From contig MHAK01000014.1 in NCBI GenBank assembly GCA_001802945.1, positions 26,375 through 67,542 of the forward strand: a stretch of DNA of 41,168 nucleotides, in the 5' to 3' direction. Of the stretch, positions 22,000 through 29,635 are shown piece after piece (position 1 is the stretch's first letter; every line of letters begins with the position of its first letter). The stretch comes from Ignavibacteria bacterium RIFCSPLOWO2_12_FULL_56_21 (GTDB lineage: Bacteria; Bacteroidota; Ignavibacteria; UBA10030). The translations under genes and the position numbers were made by a program. The notes under the pieces were generated by a model. It was given only the letters and a program-made list of their open reading frames with translations, did no database searches and had not been told where the DNA came from.

Positions 22000-23997
22000 C
22001 TACGCCCGCCCGATCTCGGTTGTCAACCGCAGCGGAACAGTTCCCTTTATTACAACCCGTACAACCTGTGAAGTCTCTTTGACTCCGTACGACCGGGAAT
22101 ATATATCGGGCTCCATCGTCACGATACCATCGGAAAATACGACCTCATACCGCGCATCGTTGCGCTTCAATACAACGGACCTTTCTGCCAGCTTCAAAGC
22201 CTCAACATTCGGCGCTAGATGCAGTGAAGCAACTCCGACATGTTCGCCGCTTCCTTCGAGAATGTCTTCAATGACCAGATGTCCGGTCTCATGCAACAAG
22301 GTGAACCTGCGTCGGTGTTGGACAGACATATGCAATCGGTCATACGCATGGTGTCGGGCGACCAGGTCGGTCATGTAGTTGTCCACCCGCCACGACAACA
22401 CTTCGGGACGCGTCGGATCTGACGAAATGCTCCAAAGACCCGAGAATTCGGCCAGCTCCTCGCCGTCGACCATGATCGTATTATGCGCCGTAGTCCCCCG
22501 CATTCGCTGACGCATCCTGACATCGGCCGTATAGGTGAATGTCCCCGGATCGACGATCAACGGCGCTCCATCGGCCCAAAATTCAAAACTGAGCGTATCG
22601 TTATGTCCGTGTCCTCCCCTGCCGTCCATGCCGATGTCCCCGGCATCGACGAAGACATGCGTATTCTCGTTCCGAAGGATGTAGAACCCTCCTTCCGGAA
22701 ACGCCACAGAAGTCAGCGGGACTGCCTCCTTCCGAATGAGCCGGAACTTCTCAAACCCTTCTCCCCCCATCATCCACAACGCATCCTGTCGAAATCCCCC
22801 CGCGACATTCCGCAGTTCCGGGTCTTCATACATCACCGCACCGACGGCAAGGATATGACGAAGATCGTTGATGTCGTCCTTACGCCGCATCCGGAAAAGA
22901 CGGCCGTCGTCAGCATCTCCAACGAGCGGTATGGTGCCGTCGGGCCGTTGATAGGAGGCGACGAACCTGAACATCTTCCGGAGACGGTCATGATACGGCG
23001 TGGAGAATGTATGTCCATTCTGCTCTGCGAGCAGGGTTGGCACGACGAACAGCTCCAGGACGAGCCGTTGATACGTCGTCGATTTCTCCCAGTTGACGCC
23101 GTCCGCGTACACCTGCCGCCGCATTTCCGTTTCGAGTTGTTCAACTCCCCACTGGAACCAACGCCGGCCGAAATCGTGATCGCGGAAAAGAACGCCAAGC
23201 ACGACAAGTCCGGCAACATTCGACAGGAAGTGGTTTCCCCGCACGAAAGCGTATTCCAGGTTGTTCTCGATGAACTTTCCGTGCTGGTAGAGCGATCGAA
23301 AGAATTTTATCCAAAACGACGAGGAAATCGACCGCGATTCACAGAAGAAGAAATATCCCGCCGCCAAATTGCACGCACGGATCGCCGCTTCCATGGCGAT
23401 CGTCCAGTTGACGCCGCGGTTGAGCGGATTGGCCTCGATCCAGTCCGCAACGAGCGACTCGAATTTTCTCGCGTATTCTTCGTTGCCCGTCACCCAATTG
23501 GCTTTTCCGAGCCACCATACCTGATGAAAGCGGCTCAGCTCCCAGGGTACCTTGACGTCGCTCGGCCGCCCCAATTGCAGTACGTCGAGTGTGTGAGATG
23601 ACTCCAACGGCCACGATGTGCCGCTCTTGAAATCCTTTTGCCAGTCGACGGACTGACCGAGGTCGACAAGACCCGACCCGAGCGTGTCGAACCTGTTCTG
23701 TACGGTCTCTTCCGCTTCTTCGAGTATATCGTCGAACGGTTGGAGCGACGTGAGGACGTTGAGGAAGAAGTCTTTGCGATTCCGGGGATGAAAGAAAAAC
23801 CGGAGCCGCAGGCGTTCGTGGAGCTCCTGCGCGGCTTCGTCGTCGCCTTTGGGCAGGCCCAACAGGCGCTTGAAGCCCTTGTCGCTGAGGGAGGCAGCCC
23901 ACGGTCCTGCCACGGTTCGCCACCATCTGGGACGAAGCTGGCGGTAGACGATCCAATTGCGCCAGTCGGCCGGCGATTTCTTGCCTGTCGGACGCAT
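22000..23997 (-). CDS. Heparinase II/III-family polysaccharide lyase
   Basis: A 665-residue protein of the heparinase II/III-like (alginate-lyase-like) family. An N-terminal alpha/alpha-toroid (about 1-380, with WPLESSHTLDVL, WIEANPLNRGVNW and YAFVRGNHFLSNVAGLV) is followed by the beta-sandwich domain with the hallmark GRGGHGHNDTLSFEF, then PLIVDPGTFTYT and MRGTTAHNTIMVDGEE. These enzymes cleave uronic-acid-containing polymers by beta-elimination; catalytic Tyr and His candidates are in those motifs. No clear signal peptide is visible, so secretion is uncertain. The ATG at 23997 overlaps the GT4 stop as TGATG; a GTG one codon earlier is possible. In synthesis clusters such lyases may trim or edit the polymer (inference). 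Confidence 0.88.
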   Translation of the reverse strand: MRPTGKKSPADWRNWIVYRQLRPRWWRTVAGPWAASLSDKGFKRLLGLPKGDDEAAQELHERLRLRFFFHPRNRKDFFLNVLTSLQPFDDILEEAEETVQNRFDTLGSGLVDLGQSVDWQKDFKSGTSWPLESSHTLDVLQLGRPSDVKVPWELSRFHQVWWLGKANWVTGNEEYARKFESLVADWIEANPLNRGVNWTIAMEAAIRACNLAAGYFFFCESRSISSSFWIKFFRSLYQHGKFIENNLEYAFVRGNHFLSNVAGLVVLGVLFRDHDFGRRWFQWGVEQLETEMRRQVYADGVNWEKSTTYQRLVLELFVVPTLLAEQNGHTFSTPYHDRLRKMFRFVASYQRPDGTIPLVGDADDGRLFRMRRKDDINDLRHILAVGAVMYEDPELRNVAGGFRQDALWMMGGEGFEKFRLIRKEAVPLTSVAFPEGGFYILRNENTHVFVDAGDIGMDGRGGHGHNDTLSFEFWADGAPLIVDPGTFTYTADVRMRQRMRGTTAHNTIMVDGEELAEFSGLWSISSDPTRPEVLSWRVDNYMTDLVARHHAYDRLHMSVQHRRRFTLLHETGHLVIEDILEGSGEHVGVASLHLAPNVEALKLAERSVVLKRNDARYEVVFSDGIVTMEPDIYSRSYGVKETSQVVRVVIKGTVPLRLTTEIGRA

Positions 23998-25169
23998 CAC
24001 CCTCGCACCTCGTTGAGTGCATCGATGACGCGCGCGGCATTGATGCGCCAGGAATATTTCGCAACTGCATCCTCGCGTGCCTTACGTCCGAGCCGTACCG
24101 CCAGATCCGGATCGTGCGCAACCTTCTGGATCTTCTCGGCCAGGTCGTTGTGGTCCTGATGCCGCATGGCGAGCGAGTTCACGCCTTCCTGCATGACTTC
24201 GCCGATCTGTCCGACGCCGCACGCCACAATGGGGAGACCCATGCCCATGTATTCGAACAACTTTGTGGGGGAACCGAAGAATTCCGTTCCGTCGACATTC
24301 TGCACGTGGGGCGACAACAGCACGTCGCAAGCGGCAAGATACGATGGGACTTCGTCATGCGGAACGGAACCGGTGAGCGTAACGCGGTCGCCGACGCCGT
24401 CATCTTGAAGAATGCGTTCCACTTCGGTTCTCAGCGCGCCGTCACCGATGACGAGGAAATGGACATTGTTGAGCAGAGAGACGGTCCGTTTGACCGAGCG
24501 CGCCAGCACATCGACGCCGTGCCATGCACCGAACGTGCCGACGAATCCGGCAACGAAATTGTCTTTCAATCCATACCGGTTGCGGATCGCGGATCCGTTG
24601 AGACCGGGTCGGAACAATTCCGTATCGACACCATTCGGGTTCACAACGATCTTCTCGGGCGGAACTCCGAGGTCTGTCAATTGCTCCTTCAGGACGGTCG
24701 AAACGACGGTGATGATGTCGGCCGCCGCGAACTGCACTTCTTCGGCCATGACGAGGAGTCTTTCAAAGTACACCTTCCCCCAATTCTTCTTCACCCACAC
24801 TTCGGACCCGTTGCACTCCAAAACAAGGGGAATGCCGAATTCGCGTTTCAACAGGGACGATGTGTAGTTGAATTCGCTGTGCCTGTGATAGATGAAGTCG
24901 GGATGTTCGTCTTTGAAGATGCGACGGGCCTCCCGTTCGAGCTTCAGATTATAGGCGAGCGAGAGCACTTCCGGCAGATTACGAAAGAGGGGGGAATACG
25001 GGACTTCATAGCATCGGACATTCGGATCCACGGGAATGGAGCCGCTGGAGATCGCAAAATACTCGTGGCCAATCGATCGGAGACCGTCGAGGAATCCTTT
25101 CACGTGGGAGAAGGATCCACCCACGTTGACGGCGCCGTAGAAATCGGTTCGGAGGAAAGCAGCCTTCAC
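23997..25169 (-). CDS. GT4 glycosyltransferase
   Basis: A 390-residue GT-B retaining glycosyltransferase. The N-terminal NVGGSFSHVKGFLDGLRSIGHEY carries the glycine-rich acceptor loop. The donor-binding half has VVNPNGVDTELFRP, VGTFGAWHGVDVLA and the E-F-F-G-S-P-T-K-L-F-E-Y-M segment followed by GLPIVACGVGQIGEVM, the GT4 E-x7-E equivalent. The GTG at 25169 is chosen: it overlaps the previous stop as GTGA and has GGGGAG 5 nt upstream. An ATG frame running back to 25292 would be out of register with the family. It lies between the small unknown gene and the lyase gene, with overlaps at both ends, so the three are translated together. Confidence 0.87.
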   Translation of the reverse strand: MKAAFLRTDFYGAVNVGGSFSHVKGFLDGLRSIGHEYFAISSGSIPVDPNVRCYEVPYSPLFRNLPEVLSLAYNLKLEREARRIFKDEHPDFIYHRHSEFNYTSSLLKREFGIPLVLECNGSEVWVKKNWGKVYFERLLVMAEEVQFAAADIITVVSTVLKEQLTDLGVPPEKIVVNPNGVDTELFRPGLNGSAIRNRYGLKDNFVAGFVGTFGAWHGVDVLARSVKRTVSLLNNVHFLVIGDGALRTEVERILQDDGVGDRVTLTGSVPHDEVPSYLAACDVLLSPHVQNVDGTEFFGSPTKLFEYMGMGLPIVACGVGQIGEVMQEGVNSLAMRHQDHNDLAEKIQKVAHDPDLAVRLGRKAREDAVAKYSWRINAARVIDALNEVRG

Positions 25170-25588
25170 GGTCGCTCCCCGTACGAGCGTTTCAGTCGGG
25201 GCAGCCGCGCCCAGGCATGCAGAAGTACTGCGAGGCTTGCGATCGCCTCCAGTATGAATCTTGGGACGTCGACGAACAGAAAGGAACTCCATGACACCGT
25301 GATGATCTGCCCTCCTTCATCGACCAGGAATCGAGAGCCGGAACCGAAGAACAAGAGATAGAACTTCAGGGCAACCTGGAATCGCTGCAATGTCAGGTCT
25401 TTGCAGCCGAAGGCGACGGCTTCATGCCGTCCTTCGCGCAATGCGGAACGGACAAGCGACGGAGAGGTGATCTTCTTCTCTTCAAAGGGACGAAGGACGA
25501 GCGATGCGTCTCCGGCAATTGAAGCCGCAGCCGCACGAAGAACCTCGGGTCGGCCGGAAAGATGGTAGATGGTCAGGCTGGATGGCAT
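25166..25588 (-). CDS. Unknown 140-residue membrane-associated protein
   Basis: Not recognised. The sequence starts with a Rossmann-like pattern (LTIYHLSGRPEVLRAAAAS) and has REGRHEAVAFGCKDLTLQRF, a hydrophobic stretch FQVALKFYLLFFGSGSRFLVDEGG and a membrane helix near the C-terminus (about 103-124), ending in a basic tail (RLPRLKRSYGERP). The middle pattern (basic residue, hydrophobic strand, helix, then a D-E-G) resembles the acceptor-domain start of some GT-B glycosyltransferases, so a truncated or helper domain is possible. Its TGA overlaps the GTG of the GT4 gene by 4 bases, which ties it to that enzyme. A subunit or membrane anchor role for the GT4 is inference. Confidence 0.65.
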   Translation of the reverse strand: MPSSLTIYHLSGRPEVLRAAAASIAGDASLVLRPFEEKKITSPSLVRSALREGRHEAVAFGCKDLTLQRFQVALKFYLLFFGSGSRFLVDEGGQIITVSWSSFLFVDVPRFILEAIASLAVLLHAWARLPRLKRSYGERP

Positions 25589-25610
25589 AGATTCGGCATC
25601 AAAGATTATC

Positions 25611-25698
25611 GCGCAATGACGCTATGACAGCAATAGTCGCAATGAAAACAAAGTGCGCCGCAGAAGTTCATAACAACCCTTTCTTAGCGTCATTGCGT
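25611..25698. repeat. CGCAATGACGC-type inverted repeat
   Basis: CGCAATGACGCT (25612-25623) and AGCGTCATTGCG (25686-25697) are perfect 12-bp inverted arms; more CGCAATG/CATTGCG units lie at about 25638 and 25716-25730. The core resembles the inner arms of the 7784-8020 element, so the two likely share an origin. The element fills most of the gap between the small unknown gene and the methyltransferase gene. Confidence 0.6.
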
Positions 25699-25739
25699 AT
25701 CTGCTCTCCCGAGACCATTGCGACATTGCGTGAACATCT

Positions 25740-26495
25740 CTACGGTTTCTGCGCCAGGAATCCCATGCGGTCCCCGAACAGCACCAACGGCATCAGCAAT
25801 GCGCGCGCGAATTTGGGGAGATCGCCGATGTTCTTCATGTCGGAAGTAAATCGCACGATCCGGAGTCCGCTGTTGAGCAGCTCGTTCCGGAGCTCCGATC
25901 GGCTGTAGAAATATTGGTAACCGACGTCGAGCTGAACGCCTCGCCGGACATTTCTCTCATACATGTACCGGTAGTAACTATGCCGGTTGGGCACGGAAAT
26001 GACTACGTATCCTCCTGGTTTCACAACGCGTGCCATCTCCCGAACGGCGTTGCGACGCACTACTGAGTCGGGGATGTGGTCGAAGACGGAGAACGAAACG
26101 GCGACGTCGAAGCGGTTATCGGGAAATTCCAGTTTCTGTGCGTCCATGACGAGCAGTTTGACTTTCCGGGCGATGTCCGGAGCAAGATGTCTATCCACCA
26201 TCCGACGCGCAGTTTCAATTGCCTGCGGAGTAAGGTCGACGGCAGTCCATTCTGCGACAGACGGCGCCCAGATGAGCTCGTCGATCGGCTCGAAGCATCC
26301 GACGTTCAGCACGCTCTTTCCGACGATCCCCGCGGTGTGCATCAGATCCCAGTCGACAACCGCCTTGCGCGCGAGGTAGATGGGATTGTGGCGGTAGCCG
26401 ACGGTCTCCACGGCGTGGGCAAGCTGGTCGTAGGTGGAGAGGACCTTCTGGCGATCGTTGTCGCTGTGCTTCGGATCTGTCGTACTCATCATCAT
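25740..26495 (-). CDS. SAM-dependent methyltransferase with unusual motif I
   Basis: A 251-residue class I methyltransferase-like protein. The SAM-binding loop reads VLNVGCFEPIDELIW, keeping G-C but lacking the second and third Gly of the usual G-x-G-x-G. The later motifs are standard: VDLTPQAIETAR, LLVMDAQKLEFPDNRFDVAVSFSVFDHI and MARVVKPGGYVVISVPN. The start is at 26495, where the ATG overlaps the flippase stop as TGATG; two further ATG codons follow directly (26492, 26489) and any of the three could be used. The tail FARALLMPLVLFGDRMGF is hydrophobic. Probably methylates a sugar or lipid-linked intermediate; the target is unknown. Confidence 0.82.
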   Translation of the reverse strand: MMMSTTDPKHSDNDRQKVLSTYDQLAHAVETVGYRHNPIYLARKAVVDWDLMHTAGIVGKSVLNVGCFEPIDELIWAPSVAEWTAVDLTPQAIETARRMVDRHLAPDIARKVKLLVMDAQKLEFPDNRFDVAVSFSVFDHIPDSVVRRNAVREMARVVKPGGYVVISVPNRHSYYRYMYERNVRRGVQLDVGYQYFYSRSELRNELLNSGLRIVRFTSDMKNIGDLPKFARALLMPLVLFGDRMGFLAQKP

Positions 26496-27784
26496 CAATG
26501 CGATAGAAGATTTCTTGGGGAAAGCGTTCTCAGGTCTGCCAGGGAGAGAATCCACAGTTGCCTCCATGGTGCCTTCCAGTATTTTCGGACGATGATCAGC
26601 AGTACTCCTGCGGTAACAAGGGCACCCGTCGAAGTTCCCACCGAGGCCGCTTCGATTCCAAATGTACCAAGAAAAGTGAATTGAATGGCCGAAGAACTTG
26701 CGACGCCCGCGACAAGCGCCCAGAGCACCGATCGCGGAAGTCCGCGGCCGGCAAGGTCATTGTTGAGTATCGAGACCAGCGCAAGCGCGAAAATACCGGG
26801 TGTGAGAAGCTGTAATGCCCGGGACGATTCTGCAAACGGCTCCCCAAACATCAGCACAAGAATGGGTTTCGCTGCCAGGGCGAGGGTCAGGCAAAACAGT
26901 CCGACGGATGCCACTGTGAACCGGAACACTTTCGCGGTAAGGTCGCCGGCGTCCTGTTCGTTCCGTGCGACGCGCGGAAAAAGGATCACGCCGAGCGTGG
27001 TTGGCAGGATCGCGGCCAGGTCGAGAAATTGAAGGTTCACGGAGAACAGGCCGGCCGCATGATCGCCCAACGTGGGGCTGATCAAGAGCATATTCAGCCT
27101 GATCAGAAGGAAGCTCAGCATGCTTGCGAGGTACGTGCGCATGCCATACTGAAGCATTTGGCGGAAGAGCCTGAGTTCGACATGGAACCCGAATGGAATG
27201 GAGCGACGGACCGTCGCCGCATAGACGACTCCCCCCGCAGCGGAGATTCCTAGGAGTATGACGATTGCGGTCGACGTTCCGCCCGACAGCAGCACCAGGG
27301 CCACGACAAAGCCGAGAAGCTGGAATGTCCTGAGAGCAAGGTCGATGACATTGTACGAGATCAGCGCATCGCGCGCGACCAGCACGTTTTGGAGGAATTG
27401 GGCGACGAATGTCAGCGGGAGAGAGGCCAGCAGAAGCCCGATGTAAAGACGGTCGAGCGAGCCGAACAGCTTTTGCGGAGCAAGGACGTAGAGGGCTCCC
27501 ATAGCGAGGGCCACCAGGCTGCCGAAGACAAGGGCTGCGACGAAACTCGACGACACAACGACGCGGGGTTCTTTGTCCTTGTGCGAAAGGAAATACATCG
27601 TCGACCCGTTGAAGCCGAGAGTGCCGAATTGGATCGCGAGACCCTGGAGCACCATGATCGCCGCCAGGACTCCGCGTCCATCGGGACCGAGCGTTCGTGC
27701 GGTCACGATCGCCGACGCGATGCCGATCGGGATGGTAAGCCCGCGGGCAAGCAGAGTAATGAAAGCTCCTTTGGCGTAGCGCAT
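26495..27784 (-). CDS. Wzx-type polysaccharide flippase
   Basis: A 429-residue integral membrane protein with about 12 helices, of the MOP/polysaccharide-export family. It would flip lipid-linked repeat units across the inner membrane. The N-terminus MRYAKGAFITLLARGLTIPIGIASAIVTARTLGPDGRGVLAAIM is typical (Arg after helix 1, LGPDGRG loop). LLISPTLGDHAAGLFSVNLQFLDLAAILPTTLGVILFPRVAR and LLTPGIFALALVSILNNDLAGRGLP are also family-like. The ATG at 27784 is chosen because upstream in-frame residues are not family-like and derive from the repeat region. It overlaps the methyltransferase gene by one base. Its presence points to a flippase-dependent polymer pathway. Confidence 0.88.
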   Translation of the reverse strand: MRYAKGAFITLLARGLTIPIGIASAIVTARTLGPDGRGVLAAIMVLQGLAIQFGTLGFNGSTMYFLSHKDKEPRVVVSSSFVAALVFGSLVALAMGALYVLAPQKLFGSLDRLYIGLLLASLPLTFVAQFLQNVLVARDALISYNVIDLALRTFQLLGFVVALVLLSGGTSTAIVILLGISAAGGVVYAATVRRSIPFGFHVELRLFRQMLQYGMRTYLASMLSFLLIRLNMLLISPTLGDHAAGLFSVNLQFLDLAAILPTTLGVILFPRVARNEQDAGDLTAKVFRFTVASVGLFCLTLALAAKPILVLMFGEPFAESSRALQLLTPGIFALALVSILNNDLAGRGLPRSVLWALVAGVASSSAIQFTFLGTFGIEAASVGTSTGALVTAGVLLIIVRKYWKAPWRQLWILSLADLRTLSPRNLLSH

Positions 27785-27813
27785 CGGTTTTGTATTATCC
27801 TGAAGTGGAACGT

Positions 27814-27966
27814 AACCGCGAATGGACGCGAATGAAGATTGGGGTACATGGTGAACCTGCCCGCCCATTGAGTTCACCGAGGGCAGGCGGGTGGTGAATC
27901 GTCAATAGAAATGCGGCAAAGATGGTACTCCTCCTTATTCGCGAGTATTAGCGTTCATTCGCGGTT
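27814..27966. repeat. ACCGCGAATGAACGC-type inverted repeat with nested palindrome
   Basis: Left arm AACCGCGAATGGACGCGAAT (27814-27833) pairs with the complement of 27937-27966 (ATTCGCG...ATTCGCGGTT) with a few mismatches. Between the arms lies a CCTGCCCGCC palindrome (about 27856-27893) with the same two arm mismatches as the copy at 7832-7869. So one palindrome is inserted in, or part of, another repeat. Confidence 0.65.
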
Positions 27967-28091
27967 TGTATGTTTTCCTAAGCTGAATGCCGGCCCTGGA
28001 AACGGCAAGGCCTCCTGTGGACACCGCAGAAGGCCCGTCGTAGGTGGGATAAGATCGTATTAAACTACTTGAGCAGCAACACTTTTCCAAT
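27967..28091. other. Gap after DUF362 gene with hairpin and T9SS-like tail
   Basis: GGCCTCCTGTGG (28009-28020) and CCGCAGAAGGCC (28024-28035) form a 12-bp stem with two wobble positions. On the minus strand, right after the DUF362 stop, eight codons in the same frame read IGKVLLLK and then a second TAG, which looks like the end of a T9SS sorting domain. The rest of the gap shows nothing else. Confidence 0.4.
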
Positions 28092-29633
28092 CTACTGTTC
28101 TGGGAATTTTTCCGGAATAGTTGTTTCATCTACCTGATTGTTCGATGGTGTTGCCGATAGAGATCTGTCTTCTCGCCATCCGTACGGCACCGAGAAATTC
28201 AAGTATGAACCGGACTGGCGGGAAATATTCTTGAGTGCCGGAACATTTGTGTACACCTCTGCGCCGTCCACATTGCATGGCGCCAATGGATGGATGGCAT
28301 CACGAAAGGCCTTCCAAAAGAGAGGAATGCGCTCCAGGGAAAAACCCATCAACCGGGCTCCTATCAAGTCGACAAGCAGTGGGCTGAATCCAGCAATGAT
28401 GACACCGCTGTTCTTGGCAGACGGCCCCAACGGTCCGTTACCCTCGCCGGCAATTATTCCATCTACAACGGACAAAAACTTTCGCTGCCGCGAAGAATTC
28501 AGGCGCCCATTCTCAGCGGCGTACAAGAGGATCTTGTTGAGATCAAGCACCATCCTCCACACGGTGTCATTACCATTCCAGTTTCCTCGGTGGATCGAAT
28601 TGCCTGTCGCCCGGGTGATGAGCCCGATGGCTGGATAGTACACTTTAAGGAATACCCGGTACAAAAGCTTTCGGAAAACAGTGTCACGCGACAAGAGGAT
28701 GTCCACAAGCCATCTATCGGTTCGACGCAGGAAATTTTCGAACCACATTGAACTTCTCGGAAACTCATCCCCGCCGTTTTCGGGATATCCGATTCGATAG
28801 TGCGGAAGCCAGTTCTTGTCGCCGTTGATGCCAACGAGGTTTTTCAGATTTATCGTAACTCCCGCCTTGCTGTGCACTTTAAGCTTTGGAACACTGACGA
28901 CGACATTCGCCCGAAGAATGCTGTTGGCAATGAGGTACTCGTGTCGTCCCGGCCGATGATGCTCTCGAATGATCGAACGATCGTAATCGGCACCATACAA
29001 TCGCTCGAGAAAGGGAAGGTTTTCAAGCTCACTTTCCTTCCCCAAATCAACTACACTGTATCCTCGAGGATCGCCGGGCAAGGGAGTTTTCGTTTCCTTC
29101 AAGAACCCTTCTTCACCGTAGCCGTATCTGTATTTACGAAAATCGACGAGTTCGATCACAATCCCTTTTTCTCGAAAATATTCCACCACCTCCCGCGCAC
29201 CGTTGACATCTACTATTCTGTCAAAATCAGCGTTGCCATGGGGTGCGTCGCCGACAGTGATCGAACCACTTCCTTTCAAAGCAATCACGACATAATCGAG
29301 GACTGCGCGAAGAACACTTCCATGGGTGACCACCGGCGTTATGTCCCCTCCGGAAGAGTTGAAATGAAGCACGAAATTCGGTTTGACTGCTACACGGTCG
29401 CCAGGCTTGATGATTCCTCCAAGCGGATTCCAGCCGGAAGTGCCGAACTGTGCGATATCTAGGTTCAGCCTGTGGAATGCCTCACGAACAGCCGCATATA
29501 CTCCATTGTGGTCGCGGGTAATGTTGGAGGACAACGGGAGTTCCGGAAAAGCTTCCGAAGGGTGAAACGGCGGAACGGACGGATACACCGTCCCTTCTTG
29601 CTGAATGAGGGCTATAGAGCGATTGTCGAACAT
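28092..29633 (-). CDS. DUF362-family protein
   Basis: A 513-residue protein with the DUF362 pattern: GDRVAVKPNFVLHFNSSGG (about 77-95), GSITVGDAPHGNADF, an Asp/His-rich middle, VVVSVPKLKVHSKAGVTINLKNLVGI and a closing VVDGIIAGEGNGPLGPSAKNSGVIIAG followed by GARLMGF. The biochemical activity of the family is not settled; members occur in surface-sugar loci and with iron-sulfur proteins. No Cys-rich ferredoxin motif is visible here. Its ATG is 2 nt after the CapK-like stop, and the CapK-like gene is 3 nt after asnB, so the three form a tight unit. The tail (about 490-513) is polar and probably disordered. Confidence 0.82.
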   Translation of the reverse strand: MFDNRSIALIQQEGTVYPSVPPFHPSEAFPELPLSSNITRDHNGVYAAVREAFHRLNLDIAQFGTSGWNPLGGIIKPGDRVAVKPNFVLHFNSSGGDITPVVTHGSVLRAVLDYVVIALKGSGSITVGDAPHGNADFDRIVDVNGAREVVEYFREKGIVIELVDFRKYRYGYGEEGFLKETKTPLPGDPRGYSVVDLGKESELENLPFLERLYGADYDRSIIREHHRPGRHEYLIANSILRANVVVSVPKLKVHSKAGVTINLKNLVGINGDKNWLPHYRIGYPENGGDEFPRSSMWFENFLRRTDRWLVDILLSRDTVFRKLLYRVFLKVYYPAIGLITRATGNSIHRGNWNGNDTVWRMVLDLNKILLYAAENGRLNSSRQRKFLSVVDGIIAGEGNGPLGPSAKNSGVIIAGFSPLLVDLIGARLMGFSLERIPLFWKAFRDAIHPLAPCNVDGAEVYTNVPALKNISRQSGSYLNFSVPYGWREDRSLSATPSNNQVDETTIPEKFPEQ

Positions 29634-29635
29634 AT

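Noticed and set aside
22483-23601. Long plus-strand open frame (372 codons) opposite the heparinase II/III gene
   Set aside because: The minus-strand product has full family motifs; the plus-strand sequence has no recognisable domain, is Arg/Pro/His-rich and is an antisense shadow of GC-rich codons.
24114-25361. Long plus-strand open frame (415 codons) opposite the GT4 gene at 23997-25169
   Set aside because: Antisense of a clear GT4 enzyme; Arg/His/Asp-rich composition without family motifs.
27935-28129. 64-codon minus-strand ORF downstream of DUF362
   Set aside because: It overlaps the DUF362 end in another frame and runs through the inverted-repeat arm; the product (Cys/Ser/Arg-rich) shows no coding character.
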